From Lachnospiraceae bacterium (lineage in GTDB: Bacteria; Bacillota; Clostridia; Lachnospirales; Lachnospiraceae), in NCBI GenBank assembly GCA_029224965.1, contig JAQXVO010000012.1:21540-85539 (forward strand): a DNA stretch of 64,000 nt, given 5' to 3'. This document shows positions 50,806 to 58,931 of this stretch, one piece after another. A program made the translations under genes and the position numbers. Each line of letters begins with the position of its first letter. Position 1 is the first letter of the stretch. Below the pieces are notes generated by a model, which saw only the letters and a program-made list of their open reading frames with translations, was not told where the DNA came from and did not search any database.

Positions 50806-51391
50806 TTTTGAATTCCGATGTCGGCTTAATCGGATTTACGGTGCTTGTACAACGATTTTAAAGGAAATATCAAATCGCGATGTATAATTGCCGGAGTTTA
50901 AGCTGCTTGTACAACGATTTTGAAGAAAATTTCAAATCGCGATGTATAATTGCCGGAGTTTAGGCCGCTTGTACAACGATTTTAAAGGCAATATCAAATC
51001 GCGATGTATAATTGCCGGAGTTTAGGCCGCTTGTACAACGATTTTGAAGAAAATTTCAAATCGCGATGTACAATTGCCGGAGTTTAGGCCGCTTGTACAA
51101 CGATTTTGAAGAAAATTTCAAATCGCGATGTATAATTGCCGGAGTTTAGGCTGCTTGTACAACGATTTTGAAGAAAATTTCAAATCCCGTTGTATGATTA
51201 CCGGTTTTCTGCGATTTTGTACATCGATTTCAAGAGAAATTTCCAATCCCGTTGTATGATTACCGGGCAGACCCATTTTTGTACATCGATTTCAAGAGAA
51301 ATCTCCAATCCCGTTGTATGATTACCGGACAGACCCATTTTTGTACAACGATTTTGAACAAAATCTCCAATCCCGATGTTTTTTCTCCGGC
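50806..51391 (+). repeat. 62-bp dyad-repeat array 5 (nine units)
   Basis: Arm a words TTGTAC start at 50845, 50907, 50969, 51031, 51093, 51155, 51217, 51279 and 51341, exactly 62 apart. Early units have arm b AAATCGCGATGTA, later ones AATCCCGTTGTA: two subfamilies in one array. It ends 23 bases before the lysA stop. Confidence 0.96.
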
Positions 51392-51413
51392 CGGGCTGAT
51401 TTACTAGCGATCC

Positions 51414-52721
51414 TTAATCCTGCAGCATTTTGGGTATCACCATATCACAGGTCATCTCTTCGAAGGTCTGGGGCTTGATCATCCACTCAGCCTTGCCCTT
51501 CTTCACCAGAAGCACACCCGGTGTCGGATTCAGGTTGTAATTCATGGCCATGGAATAGCCGTAGGCACCGGTTGAAAACATGGCCAGAATGTCGCCAGCC
51601 TCGGCCTTGGGCAGAGGATAATCCTTGAGAAGAATGTCGCCCGACTCGCAGTACTTACCGCAGACCGTCACTTTCTCAGCTGGCTCGGCGTCCGCCTTAT
51701 TGGCAAGAACCGCATCGTATTCTGCCTGATAGAGAGCCACCCGGATGTTGTCGCCCATGCCGCCGTCGATCGAGACATACTTGCGGATACCCGGGATATC
51801 CTTGATCTGGCCTACCTTATAAAGGGTAATTCCTGCCTCGGCCACAATGGACCGGCCCGGCTCAATGACCGCTGCAGGAAGCGGAATGCCGAGCTCTTCG
51901 CTTCTCTTCTTCAGCTCGTCCATCAGAGGGTCAAGGAAGAAGGAATAAGGCTTCCGCTCTTCATTTGTATAGGTGACGCCGAAGCCGCCGCCGAAATTCA
52001 CTTCGCTGATGACGGCACCGAAACGGTCCTTGATCTTTCCGGCCCAGTCCATAAGTACGTCGAGGGCCTTGATGTAAGCGTCATTCTCAAAAAGCTGGGA
52101 GCCGATGTGCATGTGCAGACCCTTGAGCTCCAGCCAGTCAGAATCCAGGATGGACTGGATGACCGGGAAGAAGACATCCTCTTCCAGAGGGATGCCGAAC
52201 TTGGAATCTTTCTTTCCGGTGACGATATAGTCGTGGGTCGATGCGGCAACGCCCGGGGTGATCCGGACCATGATCTGCATCTTCTTATTGTATTTCCGGC
52301 AGGCTTCTTCGATCAGAGGCACTTCCTGAAGGCCGTCGAGAATGATCCGGCCGACGCCGTAACGCACGGCTTCATCAATCTCCGCCGGCTGCTTGTTGTT
52401 GCCGTTGAACTCGATCCGCTCAGCCGGGAAGCCCGCCTTTTCCGCGGTGTAAAGCTCGCCGCCGGAGACGACGTCGATGGATGCGCCCTGCTTTTCAACC
52501 AGCTTCAGCATGCCGGTCGCACAGAAAGCCTTGGAGGCGTAAGCCACGCGGTTGCCCGGATACTTATCCACGAAGTCCCTCTTCAGTTCCGCAAATCTTG
52601 CCTCGATATCAGTAGCTGATAAAACATAGACCGGTGTACCGAACTTTTCCGCCAGTTCCACTGTGTCGCAGCCATCCCAGAAAAGATGTCCATTTCGAAT
52701 TTCCTTTACAATTGCAGCCAT
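51414..52721 (-). CDS. lysA: Diaminopimelate decarboxylase
   Basis: Last step of lysine synthesis: meso-DAP to lysine, PLP-dependent, fold type III. 435 residues: PLP Lys64 in YASKAFCATG, HIGSQLF, GGGFGV, EPGRSIVAEAG, and CGKYCESGDILL at the other active site. ATG 52721 has GAAGG upstream; the open frame extends further but lacks a start with a binding site. Confidence 0.95.
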   Translation of the reverse strand: MAAIVKEIRNGHLFWDGCDTVELAEKFGTPVYVLSATDIEARFAELKRDFVDKYPGNRVAYASKAFCATGMLKLVEKQGASIDVVSGGELYTAEKAGFPAERIEFNGNNKQPAEIDEAVRYGVGRIILDGLQEVPLIEEACRKYNKKMQIMVRITPGVAASTHDYIVTGKKDSKFGIPLEEDVFFPVIQSILDSDWLELKGLHMHIGSQLFENDAYIKALDVLMDWAGKIKDRFGAVISEVNFGGGFGVTYTNEERKPYSFFLDPLMDELKKRSEELGIPLPAAVIEPGRSIVAEAGITLYKVGQIKDIPGIRKYVSIDGGMGDNIRVALYQAEYDAVLANKADAEPAEKVTVCGKYCESGDILLKDYPLPKAEAGDILAMFSTGAYGYSMAMNYNLNPTPGVLLVKKGKAEWMIKPQTFEEMTCDMVIPKMLQD

Positions 52722-52982
52722 CGGGTACCTTCTTTCTTTTTCCTTTATTTCCTGTTTTGTTTTCTGTTTCCTGTTTTTTTCTATCAATAAGCCTAACTCA
52801 TAGCGCCCAGCCATGCAAGATGTGTATAATATGGTTAAGGCTTTAAAATAGTTGAAGCCTGGAAACTTTTTAATCGTGAAGTCTATTGTGAAGTTTTACA
52901 GCGGAAGCCTTTGTACGAATACCGCTGACCTGCGCTGCAATATACATCCGGATCCAAATTATGGAGGAAGGAGGGCTGTCAT

Positions 52983-53573
52983 ATGAATCCCATTCAATTA
53001 ATCGAACGACTTCTGGCTAACCCCGTCCTGATGACAACCGGCCTTGCCTGGCTCATTGCCCAGGGATCCAAGATCATCATTGAAATCATCAAAGGAAACT
53101 TCCATGTCCAGCGGCTGACTGGAGCTGGAGGCATGCCGAGTTCCCATACCGCAACCGTATGCAGTCTTGCCATCTCGAGCGGCATTGTCCGCGGTTTTGA
53201 ATCGACCGAATTCGCTATTGCTCTGATCCTGGCTATTATCGTCATTTCTGATGCTCTGTCGGTCCGTGCCGAAGCCGGAAAGCATGCCAGAATTCTGAAC
53301 CGTTTGCGTGAGAGAGAACTTCAGGAACTGAAAGAATCCGCTGAGCAAATTCCAGACAAACATGCATCAGACACCCACTCAGACTCTTCATCGCAAGAAA
53401 CAGATTCTGACAGTAATTCTTCATCCAGAGAGACAGCCAGAGAATCGAAGCCAACCTACAAGCCACTCTTCGAGAAGCCATTGAAAGAGCAGCTCGGCCA
53501 CACGCTTCCCCAGGTCATTGTCGGTGGTCTGATTGGAATTGTGACCGCGATGATTGTCACGCCTTTATTCTGA
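52983..53573 (+). CDS. YuiD-like divergent PAP2 family protein
   Basis: Small membrane protein of the DUF212/YuiD family, 196 residues. It has four or so membrane segments and the GGMPSSHTATVCSL motif that resembles the PAP2 phosphatase PSGH site. An acidic/Ser-rich insertion (about 120-150) separates the last segment (LPQVIVGGLIGIVTAMIV). Function unknown; perhaps a lipid phosphatase. AAGGAGG precedes ATG. Its stop overlaps the stop of the convergent DUF3737 gene by 9 bases. Confidence 0.88.
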   Translation: MNPIQLIERLLANPVLMTTGLAWLIAQGSKIIIEIIKGNFHVQRLTGAGGMPSSHTATVCSLAISSGIVRGFESTEFAIALILAIIVISDALSVRAEAGKHARILNRLRERELQELKESAEQIPDKHASDTHSDSSSQETDSDSNSSSRETARESKPTYKPLFEKPLKEQLGHTLPQVIVGGLIGIVTAMIVTPLF

Positions 53574-54539
53574 CAGCCCAACCTGAATCTTAGTATTCTC
53601 TTCCTTACAGTTATCCGGCTCGATGATCTTTTCACCAAGCTCTTTCACACGGATGACGCCGGAGCCCGGATTCAGGATAGAATCCAGCCTCGAAGTCACC
53701 TCCGCATCCACATCATAAGCATATTCAAATGCATACTTTGTATTCACCAGCTTGCAGTTGACAAGCTTCAGACCCTCGATATAATCCAGGCCCTGGTTGG
53801 ACTCGATCGTACAATTGATGAGGGTTAAATTTCTCGTGTTCCAGGCCAGATACTCACCGGAAATATAGGAATCGTAGACCTTGACGTTTTCGCAGTTCCA
53901 GAAGCAGTCCTTGGTCAGAAGCTTGGAATTGTGGATCTCGATGTCATGGCCGCCGTCAAAAGCATAGTTTCCGTAAAGTTCGAGGCCGTCCGCATAGACA
54001 TGGCTGGAATTCATACCGAAATAATCGCCGCGGGCCATGACATGCTCCAGGCGGATGCCGTCACAATTCCAGAAAGTCTCCTGGGCGTTTGGAATGGATG
54101 TGTTCCGCAGAGTGATATCGAAGCAGCGGCGGAAATTCTTCGGCGCACCGATCATGGAATCCTCCACCAATAGATGCTTGGTGTACCAGACACCGGACCG
54201 GCCCATTTCCTGCCAGACGCAGTCCCTGACCTTCACATCCTCGGAATACCAGAGAGGATATTTCCACTGGAATTCGCAATTATAGAATTCGATGTGCTTA
54301 CTCTCCTTGAGCGGACTTTCCCCGTCGTGGAAAACCGTGTCAAAAATCTTCAGATTCTCGCCCCGATAGAGAGCGCGCTCGCCGGACAGAGACTCCTGAC
54401 GAACCTCCTCATTCATACGTTTTACGGGGTTAAATCTATTAGAATTCGGCTTCGTGTTTAATTTTGTATTTGTGTTTGAATCTGAATTCGAATCTGTATT
54501 TAAATTAGTATTTGTAACTGTGATCTCAGAATCACTCAT
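53565..54539 (-). CDS. DUF3737 family right-handed beta-helix protein
   Basis: 324 residues. After an Asn/Thr/Ser-rich head (about 1-35, words such as NTNLNTDSN), repeated beta-helix rungs follow: YNCEFQWKYPLWYSEDVKVRD, FWNCDGIRLEHVMARG, FWNCENVKVYDSYISGEYLAWNTRNLTLINC. This is the DUF3737 pattern, unknown function, probably cytoplasmic. GGAGG precedes ATG 54539. The 337-base upstream gap is AT-rich; no promoter or RNA was recognised in it. Confidence 0.88.
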   Translation of the reverse strand: MSDSEITVTNTNLNTDSNSDSNTNTKLNTKPNSNRFNPVKRMNEEVRQESLSGERALYRGENLKIFDTVFHDGESPLKESKHIEFYNCEFQWKYPLWYSEDVKVRDCVWQEMGRSGVWYTKHLLVEDSMIGAPKNFRRCFDITLRNTSIPNAQETFWNCDGIRLEHVMARGDYFGMNSSHVYADGLELYGNYAFDGGHDIEIHNSKLLTKDCFWNCENVKVYDSYISGEYLAWNTRNLTLINCTIESNQGLDYIEGLKLVNCKLVNTKYAFEYAYDVDAEVTSRLDSILNPGSGVIRVKELGEKIIEPDNCKEENTKIQVGLSE

Positions 54540-54876
54540 GAATTGCCTCCAGAATCTATAAAACCAGCTTGTGTCTGCCAGGCGGTCGGCATTTACGGAA
54601 CTAATCTTGAGACAGGTCTGATCCTGTGCCATGGACTGGCCTAATCTTCCGCTTCACTCTGACTATGCCTAGTAACTTACTATGAATTGCCTTTATAAGT
54701 TTGCACTTTCACAGCTTGTACGTCAATGAATCTTGGGATATTTTAGAAAGATTTTATAAAATATAATTCGTGTTTTCTGTTTTTATTGCACAATACAGGA
54801 GCAATTCATTGCATGCCGATTGACATATCGTTTTAAAGAATCAGCAGAAACCATTCATCATTGGCAAATATAAACC

Positions 54877-55605
54877 TCAGAGATACTCCCCCTTAAGCAG
54901 AGTCAGGGCATTATTGCAGAAAATGTCATCGGCATAATCTTCACCGAACTTCTTTGCAATCAGCTGATAAGCATCCCTGACATGAGGCGCCCGCTGGGCC
55001 GGATCGTGACAATCCGTCGCCATGAGATGAACCTGGCCGTCGCGGAACATAGTCTTTAAGAACTTCTTGACCTTCCGGTTTTCCGGATGCAGGGCCGCGC
55101 CCGTATTGGATTGAATGTAGACCCCCATTTCAGTAAGCTCATATACCCGTTCAGGATCCTCGACCAGGCAGGCATATCTCTCAAAATGGGCCAGGATCGG
55201 GTCAAAACCCGCCTGAAGGAGATCCAGGACACCGGTCCGGATTCGGGTCCATTCATCGGTCGGCATAAATTCCACCAGGACAAACCTGGTCTGATTCATG
55301 GGGCGGATCCAATCCTTATGCTCTTCGAGCACAAGGCCGGAATACATGAACTCCGACCCCAGATACAGAGAAAGCTCCGGGAATTCCTCCGCCGCCATCT
55401 CCTTCACCGCGCGGAAAGCATTTTCCGTATTCTCCGCCGTGATCTTATGCATCCACGGATCTCTTAAATGCGGCGTAAAAACAATCAGCCGGACCCCTTC
55501 CTCTGATTCCAGACGAAGAAGCTCCTTCGTCATCTTCATGGAACTGGAACCATCATCCAGCCCCGGCAGTATATGACAGTGTACATCAACAAAACCTGAC
55601 TGCAT
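54877..55605 (-). CDS. CpsB/YwqE-type PHP tyrosine phosphatase
   Basis: Metal-dependent protein-tyrosine phosphatase of the PHP superfamily, 242 residues. VDVHCHILPGLDDG (metal His pair and Asp), TPHLRD, LAHFERY, and ATDCHDPAQRAPH are the family motifs. It would reverse tyrosine kinase action on capsule or exopolysaccharide synthesis, though no such genes are next to it. ATG 55605 fits the family; a GTG four codons upstream is an alternative. Confidence 0.9.
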   Translation of the reverse strand: MQSGFVDVHCHILPGLDDGSSSMKMTKELLRLESEEGVRLIVFTPHLRDPWMHKITAENTENAFRAVKEMAAEEFPELSLYLGSEFMYSGLVLEEHKDWIRPMNQTRFVLVEFMPTDEWTRIRTGVLDLLQAGFDPILAHFERYACLVEDPERVYELTEMGVYIQSNTGAALHPENRKVKKFLKTMFRDGQVHLMATDCHDPAQRAPHVRDAYQLIAKKFGEDYADDIFCNNALTLLKGEYL

Positions 55606-55635
55606 GGCAGGGCTCACTTTCTTTCAAAATCTTCT

Positions 55636-55695
55636 TAGCATCGGTCTTCGTAGAATCGGCCTGCATTGAATCAGTCTTCTTTGAATCGGACTTCA
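55636..55695. repeat. 15-bp repeat, four copies
   Basis: Units TAGCATCGGTCTTCG, TAGAATCGGCCTGCA, TTGAATCAGTCTTCT and TTGAATCGGACTTCA follow each other without gaps. It lies upstream of the tyrosine phosphatase gene. Confidence 0.8.
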
Positions 55696-55879
55696 ACCCC
55701 TGACTCTTAAAGCTGGTCCTTGGGTCAGCCTATCTCATTTCGTCACTTATAAATAAAGATTATAGCAAATAATGTAAAGAGAAGGTAAAGGATCTTGAAA
55801 ACGGCTCTGATAAAGGTTCTTGCTTCTTATCCCAATCCTGACCATTGAAACCCAGTCCAAACTTAACTACTATAAAGTC

Positions 55880-56686
55880 ATGAGAACCATGATTATAAAA
55901 AAAAGAAAACGCCTAAAAAACAGATTCAAATCGTTCGGACTCATCCTCCTTGTCATTGCAGCAATCATGGCAGGTCTTCCGGCATGCGGTGTCCTGAAGG
56001 GTCCCGACTCCAACCAGACCAAAGCCATTGCCAACGATGAAACGATCTTCTATATCACCCGTCATGGCGAGACCGAAGCCAATGTCCAGGGACTTCTGGT
56101 AGGAAGCGGCGGGGATTCCAAACTCACCGACAAGGGACAGAAAGAAGCAGAAGCCCTAGGGAAAGGGCTTCATGGAATCACTTTTTACAAGTGTTACACC
56201 AGCGGCATGGGCAGAACCCAAAGAACAGCCAGAATTATCCTGGATCAGTCCGGCAGCAAAAAGCTTCCGATAGAGATAGACCAGGGCCTGAACGACCTGA
56301 ACTGGGGCAGTTTGGAAGGTAAATCTGTGGCGGAAGCTGCAGCCGGACGGACGGACTTTAAGATCGAAGATATCATCGGCGACGGATCCGATCCCAATTT
56401 CACCTCAGAAAGCGGCTCGGAAACCAGGTACGCCTGCACGAAGCGGATCACAGATACCATGGATCAGCTTGCGAAAGAACAGGATAACAAAGGCAAGCGG
56501 ATTCTTATCACTGCTCATTCTTCCATGGCCTGGTTCATAGGCAGCGTGACAGGCAAGGCCAGTAAATACGCATCCATCGACAATGCATCCCTCTCCGTTC
56601 TGATCTATAAGAATCAGAAATGGAAAGTTGTGGATTTTAACGACACGGATTATAGCACCATGAGGAAACGGCTTTCAAAATATTGA
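55880..56686 (+). CDS. Histidine phosphatase family lipoprotein
   Basis: About 268 residues with a lipoprotein signal (KRKRLKNRFKSFGLILLVIAAIM, lipobox LPAC) and a histidine phosphatase domain: YITRHGETEANVQG (active His) and LITAHSSMAWFIG. Extracytoplasmic phosphatase of unknown substrate. The start is uncertain; ATG 55880 and 55889 both lack a good binding site. Confidence 0.82.
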   Translation: MRTMIIKKRKRLKNRFKSFGLILLVIAAIMAGLPACGVLKGPDSNQTKAIANDETIFYITRHGETEANVQGLLVGSGGDSKLTDKGQKEAEALGKGLHGITFYKCYTSGMGRTQRTARIILDQSGSKKLPIEIDQGLNDLNWGSLEGKSVAEAAAGRTDFKIEDIIGDGSDPNFTSESGSETRYACTKRITDTMDQLAKEQDNKGKRILITAHSSMAWFIGSVTGKASKYASIDNASLSVLIYKNQKWKVVDFNDTDYSTMRKRLSKY

Positions 56687-56709
56687 TGTCCGTCTTCTCT
56701 GTGCCGACC

Positions 56710-58668
56710 TTATTCCACCTTATAGATATAATTCCTGCTGTTTTTCCCTTGATATAATAATTTCAAATGATTCGAAGCGATGGTGGCATCATCGTATGGG
56801 GAAAAGGTATAAATATAGGTCGCACCCATTTTCCTCAGATCACTGGGAGAAAGCTGCAGGATATATACATCCTGCTGATACAATCCAAAAGAGGTACTGG
56901 TACCCAATACAATACTGATGTGAGCATATCTGTTCCAGACCTTTTCATAACTATGCCCGGGATCGATCTTATCGATCCAGTCATAATTCGGCCATTCATT
57001 GATACCATTCAATGTTTTGATCCCATTCGCCACCAGATACTGAGCATTCACATCCGTCGCACCGATCCAGACCGCATCTTTGTCTTCTGCTGCAATCTGT
57101 CTGGCCTTCTTAGCAATATCCGTTCCAGTCAGAGAAGCTGTCCCTTGTGTAAGCGGATTAATCACTGCAGAAGATCCCAGGCTTAGAAGAAGAATGATTA
57201 GTGCAAACAGATGCTTTCTCCCCGAAAGGAAAGAGAGACTTAATAAAGCCGCAGCTGTCAGCATGATCAGGACCATTTTCTTACTGGCTGCCGGATAGAA
57301 TTCATTGGCCCGTATCACCAAAAAGTCAATCCCAATTGTAAAAGCCACCGCACCAAGAACAAAGTAATGGTTCAATTTCTGTCCGTGAGAAAGGTTGGCT
57401 GCTAAAACCAGAGTTAATAAGACCACGCCGTATCCAAAGACAACGACCAGCCGGCCCATGGGAGCCACATACAGAAGGGAAATCTTAGACAGGACATGCG
57501 GCCATACAAAGAAAAGACGGAGCAGAAAGATGGTAATGATTCCTAAGAGGATCCAAAAATATCCCCTATTTTCAAATCTCAGCTTCTCATGCTTTATTGA
57601 CTTTGCCCGGATCTGTCTGACTAAAAAATAAACCAATACAAATAAGATGGAGGTATACGGTGCAATATAGGCCGCCATTTCACAAGGATTCTTTATATAG
57701 TCACTATAAGGCGTAAACAGGCAGAACAGATCATTCAACAGAGAAGAAAGCTGATAACCGCCGCCGTTTTCAAAGCGCCTGCCAGGATACAGAGTCGCCA
57801 TGGAAGCACGAATGGCATCTCTGGATTCGTAGAAAAAGCAGGCAAATTCAAGCAGGATAAATACGAATGTGACCATTATTATCAGATAATCCGATTTCCG
57901 CAAACGACGAAATGCTTTCACGAAATCCAGGATCAGAAAGGAAATAATTAAATAGGCCATAGGGATCAGCCAGGCCGGGTATAAAGAAAACGCAAAATTA
58001 CAAGAGGATACGCACATGAGATAGGCAAGAAAAACTTTCTTCTTCCATGATTTCTGGTCTTCGCTGACAAATTCATGAAAAGCGACAATCATTCCCGGGC
58101 CATAAACCATAGCGTCGTTCATCGACCACCACATCAATGCGGGTGAACATAACAGCCAGAAGGATGCCGCAAAGGATAAAATCTGATCTCCCTTGGTCAG
58201 TATCATTCCAAGATCAAATGACACAAGGAGATAGAATAAGACCTTAAAAATCCAGTACCAGGACAGGCCATAATCATTCCCAAGAAAATAGCCCCAGTAC
58301 TGAGGCTGAACGATTATTTTCAAATCGGCTACAGGAGCTCCGTAAATTGTCATATCATTGTTGCCGCAATTTAAATTCGAATTTACCAGTGGAAATCCTT
58401 CGCTTCTTTGCGTAAACCGGAAGGGTGTCGTCACCATCCATTCATCAGAACGAATGGATCTTGCCTTACCCAGGACCGTAGAATCTACACCCTCACCAAT
58501 AAAGCCATGCCAGGCACCAATTGATGAGAAACTGAGCTTACATACGACAAAAAGTACAAACACAAGCAGGGCAATGAGAAATCTCTTCCTCACCAGAAAA
58601 TCAATCCCCCTATCTATAATGTTTCCTCTTTCCTTTCGGCTGTCGTGATTCCGCCCGTTTCCCTTCAT
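56710..58668 (-). CDS. Polytopic membrane protein (GT-C/DUF7657-like)
   Basis: 652 residues with about 12-14 membrane segments and one large extracytoplasmic C-terminal portion (about 500-652). The stretch GKARSIRSDEWMVTTPFRFTQ and later SLSWYWIFKV resemble proteins annotated DUF7657 that are related to GT-C glycosyltransferases. No glycosyltransferase motif (DxD) was found with confidence. GGAGGAAG precedes ATG. Possibly transfers or flips a glycan, inference only. Confidence 0.75.
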   Translation of the reverse strand: MKGNGRNHDSRKERGNIIDRGIDFLVRKRFLIALLVFVLFVVCKLSFSSIGAWHGFIGEGVDSTVLGKARSIRSDEWMVTTPFRFTQRSEGFPLVNSNLNCGNNDMTIYGAPVADLKIIVQPQYWGYFLGNDYGLSWYWIFKVLFYLLVSFDLGMILTKGDQILSFAASFWLLCSPALMWWSMNDAMVYGPGMIVAFHEFVSEDQKSWKKKVFLAYLMCVSSCNFAFSLYPAWLIPMAYLIISFLILDFVKAFRRLRKSDYLIIMVTFVFILLEFACFFYESRDAIRASMATLYPGRRFENGGGYQLSSLLNDLFCLFTPYSDYIKNPCEMAAYIAPYTSILFVLVYFLVRQIRAKSIKHEKLRFENRGYFWILLGIITIFLLRLFFVWPHVLSKISLLYVAPMGRLVVVFGYGVVLLTLVLAANLSHGQKLNHYFVLGAVAFTIGIDFLVIRANEFYPAASKKMVLIMLTAAALLSLSFLSGRKHLFALIILLLSLGSSAVINPLTQGTASLTGTDIAKKARQIAAEDKDAVWIGATDVNAQYLVANGIKTLNGINEWPNYDWIDKIDPGHSYEKVWNRYAHISIVLGTSTSFGLYQQDVYILQLSPSDLRKMGATYIYTFSPYDDATIASNHLKLLYQGKNSRNYIYKVE

Positions 58669-58931
58669 TCTTCCTCCCTGGTTCTTCCCTGTTTTTTCAG
58701 AACCTCTTTATCTTCCGATAGATCACTGACCATTTTACATAAGTAACAGCAATTTTTCCATGATCCGTCCCCTTCTTCGGACACTTCCAGAATAATTTTC
58801 AGAAAATTCTCCAGATTTTTTAATTAAATCTATTTACTAAATGAATTTTCCATGATAAACTTAGCGCATAGGGGTGTTTTTATTTCAATACAATTAGTCC
58901 TTCAGTAACAGTTTTATCAGAAAGGAGAAGG

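Noticed and set aside
50806..51391. CRISPR array
   Set aside because: Units join directly without unique spacers, the period is constant at 62 including the linker, linkers are themselves similar, and there are no cas genes.
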